Shown piece after piece: positions 40,710 to 49,373 of a stretch of 64,000 nt of DNA. Positions within the stretch are counted from its first letter, which is position 1; each line of letters opens with the position of its first letter. Under the pieces are notes generated by a model. That model worked only from the letters and a program-made list of their open reading frames with translations. It was not told the origin of the DNA and ran no database searches. The position numbers and the translations under genes are program-made. Source of the stretch: Leucobacter allii (lineage in GTDB: Bacteria; Actinomycetota; Actinomycetes; Actinomycetales; Microbacteriaceae). The DNA lies in contig NZ_CP095045.1 of the NCBI RefSeq assembly GCF_022919155.1, positions 496,001-560,000 on the forward strand, given 5' to 3'.

Positions 40710-41092
40710 CGGGCGGCGTCCTCGTCGGTGCCGCCGCCGGCGCCCGGCGCCGGCCGCTCGTCCCGCAGTCGCGCCTCCATCAGGGCGACGGCCCGCGCCA
40801 GCTCCGTCACCCGGGCGTCGCTGCGCGCCTTCGCCCGCACGACCGCGGTCGCGAAGATGAGCATCGCGATGATGAAGAGGTAGAGCAGGAGATCGGTGCC
40901 CCGGCCGATGCCGAAGAAATTGGCGACCGCCGTGAGCAGGCCGGGGAAGAGGATCGCCGCGGCTGCGGCGAGGACGAAGAGGATCGCGATGATCCGCTTC
41001 AGCGCGAGCGAGCGCTCGCCCGGCAGGAACCGGAAGGCGAGCGCGGCCGCGACGATGACGATCGCGACGAGGAGGATCTGGAACAGAATCAT
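40706..41092 (-). CDS. DUF2304 small membrane protein
   Basis: This 128-residue protein has three hydrophobic helices (about 2-22, 33-55, 66-83), then a charged segment with coiled-coil spacing (KARSDARVTELARAVALMEARL) and a disordered Gly/Asp tail. Proteins of this type nearly always sit beside a polyprenyl-phosphate GT2 gene, as here, and may anchor or assist the transferase. The ATG is 7 bases after the GT2 stop, and the stop overlaps the next gene by 4 bases, so the three genes form one operon. Confidence 0.8.
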   Translation of the reverse strand: MILFQILLVAIVIVAAALAFRFLPGERSLALKRIIAILFVLAAAAAILFPGLLTAVANFFGIGRGTDLLLYLFIIAMLIFATAVVRAKARSDARVTELARAVALMEARLRDERPAPGAGGGTDEDAAR

Positions 41093-41099
41093 GGCGCCC

Positions 41100-41798
41100 C
41101 TATCGGATGATGAGATCCACGAGGATGTTCACGGAGTTGAGCAGTGACTGCCCCTTCGCCTTCGAGTAGTCGGAGTAGATGACCTCCACCGGCTCCTCGA
41201 CGTAGGGCAGGCCCGTCCGGCCGAGCTGCACGACGATCTCGGTGCCGTGGGCCATGCGATCCTGCCGGAGTCTGATGCGGCGTAGCGCGTCCTCGCGGAT
41301 GACGCGGAGCCCGTTGTGGGCGTCGGTGAGCCGTGTGCGCGTCGTGAGGTTCGTGACCCAGACGGCCGTCTTCAGCACGATCTTCTTCAGGAGCCCGGGC
41401 TTCGTGCGGTCGTCGAGGAAGCGGGAGCCGAAGACGATCGGGACGTCCTCGGCGCGGGATCGTGCGAGCATGGCCTGCGCATCGATGACGCGGTGCTGGC
41501 CGTCGGCGTCGAAGGTGACCACGTAGCCGGCGCCCCGCTCGAGCGCGTACGCGAAGCCCGTCTGCAGCGCCGCGCCCTGCCCGAGGTTGATCGGATGCGT
41601 GACGAGATGCGCCCCGGCGGCACGGGCGACCGCCCCGGAGCCGTCGCCGGATCCGTCGTCGATGCAGACCACGTTCGGGAAGACCGGCAGCAGATCGGCG
41701 ATGACGCCGCCGATCACCGTGGCCTCGTTGTAGAGGGGGATGACGACCCAGGTGTCGGCGTTGGCGAGCGCGCCGGGCGTCGCGGGGTCGAAGGTCAT
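41100..41798 (-). CDS. Glycosyltransferase family 2, polyprenyl-phosphate sugar synthase-like
   Basis: This 232-residue soluble GT-A enzyme shows WVVIPLYNEATVIGGVI, CIDDGSGDGSG (about 45-55), NLGQGAALQTGFAYAL, VTFDADGQH (DxD metal site near 95) and a C-terminal QLGRTGLPYVEEPVEVIYSDYSKAKGQS. These match dolichyl/polyprenyl-phosphate mannose or glucose synthases. It would charge polyprenyl phosphate with one sugar for use outside the membrane, probably by the GT-C-like protein two genes downstream. No C-terminal membrane helices are present; the DUF2304 protein may serve as anchor. CAGAAT ends 6 bases before the ATG, a candidate leaderless promoter. Confidence 0.87.
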   Translation of the reverse strand: MTFDPATPGALANADTWVVIPLYNEATVIGGVIADLLPVFPNVVCIDDGSGDGSGAVARAAGAHLVTHPINLGQGAALQTGFAYALERGAGYVVTFDADGQHRVIDAQAMLARSRAEDVPIVFGSRFLDDRTKPGLLKKIVLKTAVWVTNLTTRTRLTDAHNGLRVIREDALRRIRLRQDRMAHGTEIVVQLGRTGLPYVEEPVEVIYSDYSKAKGQSLLNSVNILVDLIIR

Positions 41799-41804
41799 GC
41801 GAAC

Positions 41805-41810
41805 ATTCTG
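41805..41810 (-). promoter_or_regulatory. Putative -10 (CAGAAT) for the GT2-DUF2304-GT-C operon
   Basis: CAGAAT on the minus strand ends 6 bases before the ATG at 41798, the same hexamer and spacing as at purK. Confidence 0.4.
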
Positions 41811-41846
41811 GCAGATCCGCGGAAGGGATCGGCCGAGCCGTGCGGG

Positions 41847-43967
41847 TCAGTCGACGATCGGCGCCAGCGTCTTCGCGAACCAGGGCGCGAGCGAGAGCGA
41901 GAACATGCCTGTGAGGTGGTTGTCGTCCGTGTACATCACGAGATCGCCCGTGACCATGTGGCAGGTCTCCTCGGGGCACATGATGCCGTACGTGTCGACG
42001 ATGTCGAGCCCGAGCGCGACGGCGGTCTCGATCAGCCAGTCCTCGGGCCAGGGGTTCGTCCAGGTGCAGGGATCGTCGCCCTGGCCGGAGGCGAGCACGC
42101 ATTCGGGGCCCGTGAGCGGAGCGCCGTCGGGGCCCCGCACTCCGACGACGGGCACGTCGCGGATGACGACGACCCGTTTGCCCGCGTCCCGCAGTTCCGC
42201 GAGGCCCTCGGCGGCTTCGGCGGGGAGATCGTAGAGCTCGGTGCGGAGGCTCACGAGCACCGTGTCGACCTCGGGGTCCGCGGCGATCTCGCCGCGCAGC
42301 CGCTCGCCCCACTCCGCGCAGCGCGCGGCGTTCGCGTCGTCGCCCGCGGCGGGGCGGGCGAACAGTCCGCAGGAGGCGCGGCTCTCGAGCCGCAGGTCCC
42401 AGCCCTGCTCCGCCGCGACGCGCTGGATCGGGGCGAACACGTGCTCGGCGTGCGAGTCGCCAAGGACGACGACCCCGGGGGCGTCCGGTCCCGGATCGGC
42501 TGCGGGGACGTCGCAGGAGCGCTCCGTCCAGGTGCCGACCGTGGTCTCGGTGCAGTACGCGCGGCCGTCGCCGTCGGTGAACCAGTACCAGGGCTTGTCG
42601 GCCTCGGCGAAGGCGGGGTCGACCGCCGGAGTGCGCGCGTGGGGAGCCGCGCAGTCGGCGACGAGCGCGCCGGCGCCGACGCAGCGCGCCTCGCCCGCGG
42701 CGGCGCCGCCCAGGGCGTCGCCGTCGAGGAGCGCCTGGATCTCCGCGCGCCGCCGATCGGTGTCCGCCTCGGCCGCGAGGATCTGCGCGGCGCAGAGCGC
42801 GATGACGAGCCCCGCGGCGACGGCCATGCCGCCGAAGACGACCGGCGGTCGCTCGAGCGGCCCGCGGGCGCGCCGCACGGGTTCCTCGACGAAGCGCCTC
42901 GTGGCCCAGGCGAGGAGGAGCGTCGCGGGCAGCACGATGAGCGCGAGACGCCAGTGCGCGAGCGGCGCCGCGGGATCGGCCCCGAGCGTCGCGTCGAGGA
43001 CGACGATGAGCGGCCAGTGCCACAGGTAGATCGCGTACGAGGCGTCGCCGACGAACTGCACGGGGCGGGCATGCGCGAGCCGCTGGGGGGCGAGGCCGGT
43101 CGCGGAATCCCCGACCCAGAGCAGGGCGCCCGTCGCGGCGACCGGGATCAGCGCGATCCAGCCCGGGAAGGCGGTCGCCGCGTCGAAGCCGTACGCCGCG
43201 GCGAGGATCGCGAGGAGGGCGGCGAGGCTGAGCGCGTGCTTCGCGGCGCCGGGGAGCCGGGCCGCGGGGAGCATGGCGACGAGTCCGCCGAGGAGGAATT
43301 CCCAGACGCGCGTCGTCGTGACGAAGTACGCCTCCTGCGGGGAGGCGGCGGTCAGCGCGATCGAGTGGATGAGGGATGCGGCGAAGGCCGCGGCGAGCAC
43401 CGTCGCGATGAGCCGGCGGCGATCGCCGCGGAGCCGTGCCGCCAGGAGGGCGGCGCCCGCGATGAGCAGCGGCGTCACGAGGTAGAACTGCTCCTCGACC
43501 GACAGCGACCAGTAGTGCTGGACGAGCGACGGCGGATTGGCGGCGTCGAGGTAGTCGACGGCGCCGGCCGCGAGGTGCCAGTTGAGGAGGTAGCCGGCGG
43601 CGAAGCCGATGTCGCCGAGGTTCTGCACCCGCACGATGGCGGGCATGACCGCCACCGCAAGCACCGCGCAGACGAGGAGCACGAGGAGCGCCGCGGGGAT
43701 GAGCCGGCGCACGCGGCGCGCCCAGAACCGGGCAATCCGGATCCGGCCCGTGCGGTCGAGCTCCCGCAGGAGATGGCCGATGATGAGGTAGCCGCTGATG
43801 ACGAAGAAGACGTCGACGCCGAGGTAGCCGCCGGAGAGCCGTTCGGGGAAGAGATGGTATCCGACGACGAGGGCGACCGCGAGCGCGCGCAGCCCCTGGA
43901 TGTCGAGCCGGATGCCGCGGCGCGTGCGCTCGCTCTCGGGCGCGCGTTCGCGTGCGATGCTCGGCAT
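41847..43967 (-). CDS. OafA/YrhL-type acyltransferase with C-terminal SGNH domain
   Basis: This 706-residue protein has an N-terminal acyltransferase-3 membrane domain (about 15-385, ten or so helices) with IQGLRALAVALVVGYHLF, whose His is the conserved catalytic residue, and GGYLGVDVFFVISGYLI. It is followed by an extracellular SGNH-type domain (about 430-700): VVVLGDSHAEHVF has the GDSH block, and DDNHLT near the C-terminus supplies the late Asp-His. Such two-domain proteins O-acetylate surface glycans using cytosolic acetyl donor. The ATG at 43967 has GAGGAGG upstream; the GTG at 43973 overlaps that site. A paralogue lies at 47093-49177. Confidence 0.9.
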   Translation of the reverse strand: MPSIARERAPESERTRRGIRLDIQGLRALAVALVVGYHLFPERLSGGYLGVDVFFVISGYLIIGHLLRELDRTGRIRIARFWARRVRRLIPAALLVLLVCAVLAVAVMPAIVRVQNLGDIGFAAGYLLNWHLAAGAVDYLDAANPPSLVQHYWSLSVEEQFYLVTPLLIAGAALLAARLRGDRRRLIATVLAAAFAASLIHSIALTAASPQEAYFVTTTRVWEFLLGGLVAMLPAARLPGAAKHALSLAALLAILAAAYGFDAATAFPGWIALIPVAATGALLWVGDSATGLAPQRLAHARPVQFVGDASYAIYLWHWPLIVVLDATLGADPAAPLAHWRLALIVLPATLLLAWATRRFVEEPVRRARGPLERPPVVFGGMAVAAGLVIALCAAQILAAEADTDRRRAEIQALLDGDALGGAAAGEARCVGAGALVADCAAPHARTPAVDPAFAEADKPWYWFTDGDGRAYCTETTVGTWTERSCDVPAADPGPDAPGVVVLGDSHAEHVFAPIQRVAAEQGWDLRLESRASCGLFARPAAGDDANAARCAEWGERLRGEIAADPEVDTVLVSLRTELYDLPAEAAEGLAELRDAGKRVVVIRDVPVVGVRGPDGAPLTGPECVLASGQGDDPCTWTNPWPEDWLIETAVALGLDIVDTYGIMCPEETCHMVTGDLVMYTDDNHLTGMFSLSLAPWFAKTLAPIVD

Positions 43968-44084
43968 CGTCACCTCCTCGAGTGCGTCGGGCGCCGGGGC
44001 GCGGAGCCCAGGCTAACAGCGCGCTCGCGCCGCGGTCGCCGGGGCCCGCCCCGCCGCGGGGGCGGTTTCGGAGCGGAGGCCGAG

Positions 44085-44090
44085 TATCCT
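44085..44090 (+). promoter_or_regulatory. Putative -10 (TATCCT) for the aminotransferase gene
   Basis: TATCCT would give a leader of about 43 bases to the ATG at 44140, containing AAAGGTGA as ribosome binding site. Confidence 0.35.
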
Positions 44091-44139
44091 GGCACATGAC
44101 GAGCGGCATTCCCACGGTCCGCGCGAAAGGTGATCCTCC

Positions 44140-45252
44140 ATGTCGACAGACTTCATTCCCGCTGCCAGGCCCATCATCGGCGACGACGAGCGGGAGGCCG
44201 TCGACCGCGTGCTCCGCTCCGGGATGATCGCGCAGGGGCCGGAGGTCGCGACCTTCGAGCAGGAGTTCGCCGAGCACTTCGTGCAGGGCCGCGCGACGGT
44301 CGCCGTGAACTCCGGCACGAGCGGGCAGCACCTCGGGCTGCTCGCGGCGGGGGTCGGCGCCGGCGACGAGGTCATCGTGCCCTCCTTCACCTTCGCCGCG
44401 ACGGGCAACTCCGTCGCGCTCACGGGTGCCGCCCCGGTCTTCGCGGACATCGATCCGCTGACCTTCACGCTCGATCCGGAGTCCGTGCGGGCCGCCATCA
44501 CCCCGCGCACCAAGGGCATCATGCCCGTGCACCTCTACGGCCACCCCTTCCTCGTCGACCAGATCTCGGCGATCGCCGAGGAGCACGGGCTCGCCGTCTA
44601 CGAGGACGCCGCCCAGGCGCACGGCGCCTCCTGGGACGGCCGCCCGGTCGGCACGTTCGGCGACTTCGCGATGTTCAGCCTGTACCCCACCAAGAACATG
44701 ACCTCGGGCGAGGGGGGCATGGTGAGCTGCGCGAGCGAGGAGCTGGCGCGCGGCGTGCGCCTGCTGCGCAATCAGGGCATGGAGACCCAGTACGCCAACG
44801 AGGTCGTCGGTTTCAACGCGCGGATGACCGACATCCACGCGGCGATCGGCCGGGTGCAGCTCACGAAGGTGGACGCGTGGACCTCGCAGCGGCGCGCGAA
44901 CGCCGCCGCGCTGGATGCGGGCCTCGCGGGCCTCGACGGCGTGACGACGCCCTATGTGGCCGAGGAGGCGGTGCACGTCTACCACCAGTACACGATCCGC
45001 GTCGACGCCGCCGAGCGCGACCGGCTCCGCGACGCGCTGCGCGCGGAGTACAACGTCGGCTCCGGCGTGTACTACCCGATCCCGAACCACCGCCTGCCGT
45101 CGCTCGCGGAGTTCGCCCCCGGGCTCGAACTGCCCGAGACCGAGCGCGCCGCGGCCGAGGTGCTGTCGCTGCCCGTGCACCCTTCGCTCTCCGAGGGCGA
45201 CCTCGAGCGCATCGTCTCCGGCGTGACCGCCGTGCTGCGGGCGGGGGCCTAG
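44140..45252 (+). CDS. DegT/DnrJ/EryC1/StrS sugar aminotransferase
   Basis: This 370-residue PLP enzyme transfers an amino group to a keto-sugar nucleotide. Family features: VNSGTSGQHLGLLAAGVGAGDEVIVPSFTFAAT (phosphate-binding loop near 58), YEDAAQAHGASW (Asp contacting the PLP pyridine), and SLYPTKNMTSGEGGMV with the Schiff-base Lys near residue 186. It is close to WbpE/ArnB-type enzymes. A Gfo/Idh-type dehydrogenase and LpxD-like acyltransferase at the right end of the window could form a 3-acylamido-sugar pathway with it, which is only inference. An ABC flippase gene follows 39 bases downstream. Confidence 0.9.
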   Translation: MSTDFIPAARPIIGDDEREAVDRVLRSGMIAQGPEVATFEQEFAEHFVQGRATVAVNSGTSGQHLGLLAAGVGAGDEVIVPSFTFAATGNSVALTGAAPVFADIDPLTFTLDPESVRAAITPRTKGIMPVHLYGHPFLVDQISAIAEEHGLAVYEDAAQAHGASWDGRPVGTFGDFAMFSLYPTKNMTSGEGGMVSCASEELARGVRLLRNQGMETQYANEVVGFNARMTDIHAAIGRVQLTKVDAWTSQRRANAAALDAGLAGLDGVTTPYVAEEAVHVYHQYTIRVDAAERDRLRDALRAEYNVGSGVYYPIPNHRLPSLAEFAPGLELPETERAAAEVLSLPVHPSLSEGDLERIVSGVTAVLRAGA

Positions 45253-45291
45253 ACCGGGCCCGTCCGCGTTCGCGGATCGCCCGTCGGCATC

Positions 45292-47085
45292 ATGAAACAG
45301 ATCTGGATCACGCTGCGGCAGCTGCTCCCGCTCCTCCCGGAGGGCGCGCAGCGCTACTACCTCGGCTACATCATCGCCACGAGCCTCATCACGGCGCTCG
45401 ACGCGATCGGCATGTCGCTGCTCGCGATCGTGCTCCCCTCGGCGATCTCGGGCAAGGCGATCAGCCTGCCGGTCATCGGTACGGTGGAGCCGGGCACCGT
45501 GCCGCTGCTCGTGCTCATCGCGCTCGGGCTCATGCTGCTGAAGTCGGTGCTCAACGTGGTGCTGCAGTGGTTCGCCACCCGCCGCTTCGCCAAGTACGAA
45601 CTCGAGGTGGGCGACCGCCTGTTCCGCGCGTACATCGGGGCGAGCTGGGAGGAGCGCTCGAAACGATCGGTCGCGGAGATCACCCGTATCGCCGACGCCG
45701 GCATCGCGAACGCGATGGCGGGCTTCGTGCTGCCGCTCATGCGGGTGCCGAGCTCCTTCTTCACCTTCGTGCTCGTGCTCGGCGTGCTCGTCGTCGCCGA
45801 TCCCGCGGCCTCCGTCATCGCCTTCGTCTACCTGTCGATCGTGATGCTGCTCGTCCACTTCGTGGTGACGAAGCGCGCGCTCGAGGCCGGGCAGGTCAAT
45901 CTCGACTTCAGCTACCGCGTCGCCAACCTGATGACCGAGATGATCGACGCGCTCAAGGAGCTGAGCCTGCGCAATCGGCTCGGCGAGGTGGCCGATCTCG
46001 TCACCGACAACCGCCGGCGCAGCACGCGGGCGCGCGCGAACGGCTCGTTCCTCGGCGTGCTGCCCGGTTTCGCCTACGAGGCGGCGCTCCTCGGCGGCAT
46101 CGCGCTGATCGGCGGCTTCTCCTACTTCACGGGCGGCATGGCCGCCGCGCTCGCCTCGGTCGCGCTCTTCGCGACGACCGGATTCCGGCTCATCCCCGCG
46201 CTCACCGGACTGCAGGGCGGCGTCGTGCAGGCGACCGCGAGCCTGCCGGGCGCCCGCGAGGTCGTCAACGACCTCATCGCCTCCGAACGGGACATCGAGA
46301 CCTCGCAGACCCCGGCGGACACCGCCGAGCTCGCCGAGAACCCCCGCCTGCTGCGCCTCGACGACGTACGGTTCCGCTATCCGGGCGCCGACGCCGATGT
46401 GATCCGCGGCATGTCCCTCGACATCCCGCTGGGCAGCTCGGTCGGCATCGTGGGGCCGTCGGGGGCGGGCAAATCGACGCTCATCGATCTGCTGCTCGGC
46501 CTCAGCCAGCCCTCGGCCGGCGCGATCGAGCTCGACGGGGAGCCGCTGCAGTCGGTGCTCCGCCAGTGGCGGGGGCGCGTGGGCTACGTGCCGCAGCGCG
46601 TCGCGCTCTTCGACGGCACCATCGCCCAGAACGTCGCGCTGACCTGGAGCGACGACATCGACCGCGAGCGCGTCATGCACGCCCTCGAGCGGGCGCAGCT
46701 CGGCTCGCTCGTCTCCGACCGCGCCGGCGGCATCGACGAGCGCATCGGCGAGCGCGGGGTCTCGCTCTCCGGCGGGCAGCAGCAGCGGCTCGGGATCGCC
46801 CGCGCGCTGTACACCGATCCGCTCGTGCTCGTGCTCGACGAGGCCACCAGTTCGCTCGACACCAAGACCGAGGACGAGGTGACGAAGTCGATCCGCAGCC
46901 TGCAGGGCGAGGTCACGCTCATCTCGGTGGCGCACCGGCTGTCGACGATCAAGGACTACGACCGCGTCTGCTACCTCGACGATGGGCGGATCGTGGCGCA
47001 GGGCACCTTCAGCGAGGTCGCCCGCGCGCACCCCGCCTTCGGCGAGCAGGTCGCCCTCGCGGGGCTCGCCCGCGAGGTGGCATAG
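45292..47085 (+). CDS. ABC-type lipid-linked saccharide flippase (PglK/MsbA-like)
   Basis: This 597-residue half-transporter has six membrane helices (about 25-320) and an ATPase domain (about 350-590): GPSGAGKST (near 390) Walker A, LSGGQQQRLGIARAL signature, VLVLDEATSSLD Walker B and SVAHRLST H-loop. The single-chain type IV exporter layout and polysaccharide context suggest flipping of a lipid-linked oligosaccharide, as PglK does; lipid or peptide export cannot be excluded. It is in an operon with the DegT aminotransferase and ends 7 bases before the convergent acyltransferase gene. Confidence 0.87.
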   Translation: MKQIWITLRQLLPLLPEGAQRYYLGYIIATSLITALDAIGMSLLAIVLPSAISGKAISLPVIGTVEPGTVPLLVLIALGLMLLKSVLNVVLQWFATRRFAKYELEVGDRLFRAYIGASWEERSKRSVAEITRIADAGIANAMAGFVLPLMRVPSSFFTFVLVLGVLVVADPAASVIAFVYLSIVMLLVHFVVTKRALEAGQVNLDFSYRVANLMTEMIDALKELSLRNRLGEVADLVTDNRRRSTRARANGSFLGVLPGFAYEAALLGGIALIGGFSYFTGGMAAALASVALFATTGFRLIPALTGLQGGVVQATASLPGAREVVNDLIASERDIETSQTPADTAELAENPRLLRLDDVRFRYPGADADVIRGMSLDIPLGSSVGIVGPSGAGKSTLIDLLLGLSQPSAGAIELDGEPLQSVLRQWRGRVGYVPQRVALFDGTIAQNVALTWSDDIDRERVMHALERAQLGSLVSDRAGGIDERIGERGVSLSGGQQQRLGIARALYTDPLVLVLDEATSSLDTKTEDEVTKSIRSLQGEVTLISVAHRLSTIKDYDRVCYLDDGRIVAQGTFSEVARAHPAFGEQVALAGLAREVA

Positions 47086-47092
47086 CCGGGGC

Positions 47093-49177
47093 CTACGCCG
47101 CGCCGCTCCCTCCCGCCTCGACCGCCGGGACCAGTCTGGCTTTGAGGATGTCGATCGTCGAGAGGACGAACGAGTCCGTGAGATGGGTGCCCCGCCGGTA
47201 CAGCAGCGCGTCGCCGATCACGGCGGGGCAGGCGTTCGCCGGCGGGCATGCGACGTCGGACATGTCCACGACGTCGACGCCGGTCGCGGCCGCTGCCGGC
47301 AGCTGCCACCGCACGCCCGAGGCCGCGATCGCGGCGTCCCGATCGAATGCGCATGCCGAGAGCGTCTCAGGATGCTGGGCGACGCAGTCGGCGACCTCGA
47401 AGCCGGGGCTTGGATTGTCGAGGATCGGCACGACCCTGATCCCGGAGTCCTGCAGCTCGCTCCAGCGGGCGCCGAGCATAGCGACGCCGCGGGCGGGGTC
47501 TCCGTCCTGCGAGCCGTCCAGCACTCTCAGACTGGAGGTGATGACCACGTCGGGGCGCTCCTCGAGCAGGAGGTCGAGCGCCTCCGCGTTCCACGCGGTG
47601 CAGCTGCGCGCCGCCAATTCCGTGTCCGCCCACGCGGGCTCGGCGAAGGGGCACCCCGCCTTGTAGGCCGTGGTGATCCGCCAACCGCGCTCCTCGGCAA
47701 TCCGTGCGACGGCGGAATCCCATTGCAGGATCTTGGAGTCCCCGACGACCGCGACGTCGAGCGCCCCCTCGGGGTCGCCGGAGGTGCAGACGATGAGCTC
47801 CGGACTCCGCGCGCCGGTAACGCAGCCGTCGCGCTGCGCTCGAGGAAGATCATCGAGTGCCGCCGCCGGGCCGGGCACGAGCGCAGCCGAGTGCTCCTGC
47901 ACCTCGTGGGGTTCGACGAGACCGCCGGGATCCAGGGTGAGCGCGCGTGCGCCGTAAGCATTCGGATCCACCGCGGCGGCGTCCGTCCGCGCGGGCACCG
48001 CCGCTGAGAGGAGCAGACCGGCGAGAATGCCGATGAGCGAGAGATTCGCACCCACCGACAGCATGAATCCGGGCCGTTCGCTCAGGCGGCGGGAGCGTCG
48101 CACGGGGTTCTCGATCCACTTCAGGCTGATCCAGGCCAGGAGGCCGGAGCCCAGCACGAGCAGGATGCGGTAGCGCAGTCGGAGTTCGCCGAATCGCGCT
48201 TCCGCGAGCACCAGCACCGGCCAGTGCCAGAGGTACCAGGAGTAGGAGAGCCCACCCACCCAGGCGACCGGCCGCCAGCCGAGCAGTCGCGCGGCATCGA
48301 AGGCGCGCGGTCTCGCGGAAGACGCCACGATGACCGCTGCCGTCCCCAGCACGGGGACGAGGGCCGCGGAGCCCGGCCACGGCATCGTGTCGTCGAACGC
48401 GATCGCAGCCCAGGCGATGCTCGCCACTCCGCCCCAGCCGAGCACGACGGAGACGGCGACTGGGATGCGATGCCAGAATCCGGCCCCCACGGCGACGGCA
48501 GCGCCCGCGCCGAGTTCCCAGAGTCGGGTCGAAGTGACGAAGAAGGCGACGTCGGCGTCCGAGGGGGTGTGCACGACGGACCAGACGAGGCTGGGAAGCG
48601 CGATCAGGCCGATGACGATCGCGCTGATCACCCGCACGCGGCGCGGTCGGCCGCCCCGCAGGAACAGCCAATAGGCGAGGCCCAGGGCGACCGGCCAGAG
48701 CACATAGAACTGCTCCTCGACGGAGAGGGACCAGAAGTGCAGCACGGGCGAGACGCCCTGACCCTGCGCGTCGTAGGCGATCGACTCCGAGGCGAAGCGC
48801 CAATTGACGAGGGAGAGCGCGGCCGCCGACACATCGCCGCCGACGGCGCGCCAGCTCGTCTGCGGGAGCAGGACCCAGCTCGCGAGCGCGGTCGCCACGA
48901 GCACCGTCGCCGCGGCGGGCAGTAGGCGCTTCATGCGGCGCGCCCAGAACGCGGCGAGCGAGAGGCGGCCGGTCGATTCGACCTCGCCGAGGATATGCGA
49001 GGTGATGAGGAATCCGCTGATGACGAAGAAGACGTCGACGCCGATGAACCCGCCGCGCAGCACTGGCGCCTGCAGGTGATAGATCAGGACGAGCCCGATG
49101 GCCACCGCCCTGAGCCCCTCGATCTCGGGGCGGAAGCGGCGCTCTCGCGGCCGGGCGGACGACGGGGTGACGGTCAT
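47093..49177 (-). CDS. OafA/YrhL-type acyltransferase with SGNH domain (second copy)
   Basis: This 694-residue protein has an acyltransferase-3 membrane domain (about 15-375) with IEGLRAVAIGLVLIYHL and GGFIGVDVFFVISGFLI. The extracellular SGNH domain (about 430-685) has VAVVGDSKILQWDS, where the block reads GDSK instead of GDSH, and a late RRGTHLTDSF. It has the same layout as the protein at 41847-43967 but is clearly diverged, so the two probably acylate different positions or acceptors. The ATG at 49177 lies 196 bases downstream of the phospholipase gene on the same strand; no strong promoter is seen in that gap. Confidence 0.88.
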   Translation of the reverse strand: MTVTPSSARPRERRFRPEIEGLRAVAIGLVLIYHLQAPVLRGGFIGVDVFFVISGFLITSHILGEVESTGRLSLAAFWARRMKRLLPAAATVLVATALASWVLLPQTSWRAVGGDVSAAALSLVNWRFASESIAYDAQGQGVSPVLHFWSLSVEEQFYVLWPVALGLAYWLFLRGGRPRRVRVISAIVIGLIALPSLVWSVVHTPSDADVAFFVTSTRLWELGAGAAVAVGAGFWHRIPVAVSVVLGWGGVASIAWAAIAFDDTMPWPGSAALVPVLGTAAVIVASSARPRAFDAARLLGWRPVAWVGGLSYSWYLWHWPVLVLAEARFGELRLRYRILLVLGSGLLAWISLKWIENPVRRSRRLSERPGFMLSVGANLSLIGILAGLLLSAAVPARTDAAAVDPNAYGARALTLDPGGLVEPHEVQEHSAALVPGPAAALDDLPRAQRDGCVTGARSPELIVCTSGDPEGALDVAVVGDSKILQWDSAVARIAEERGWRITTAYKAGCPFAEPAWADTELAARSCTAWNAEALDLLLEERPDVVITSSLRVLDGSQDGDPARGVAMLGARWSELQDSGIRVVPILDNPSPGFEVADCVAQHPETLSACAFDRDAAIAASGVRWQLPAAAATGVDVVDMSDVACPPANACPAVIGDALLYRRGTHLTDSFVLSTIDILKARLVPAVEAGGSGAA

Positions 49178-49373
49178 GCTGGCTTTCGGAGTTCGTGGAG
49201 GGGAGAGGGCGCATCCGGGTGCGGTGAAGGATCCCCATGGGCAATGCGGGGAATTCTCATGAGCCTAGTCGGAAATCCTTGTGAGGATAGCGGGGACCGG
49301 CGGGCGCCGAGCACCCGTCGCCTCGGCTCGACGAATCGTCGGCGCACTCGCCGTCGAGCGGCGCGGCGTGCGA

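Noticed and set aside
41089..47031. A 1980-codon open frame on the minus strand
   Set aside because: It runs antisense or out of frame through the GT2, acyltransferase, DegT and flippase genes, is His/Arg/Gly-rich without domains, and is a by-product of high GC.
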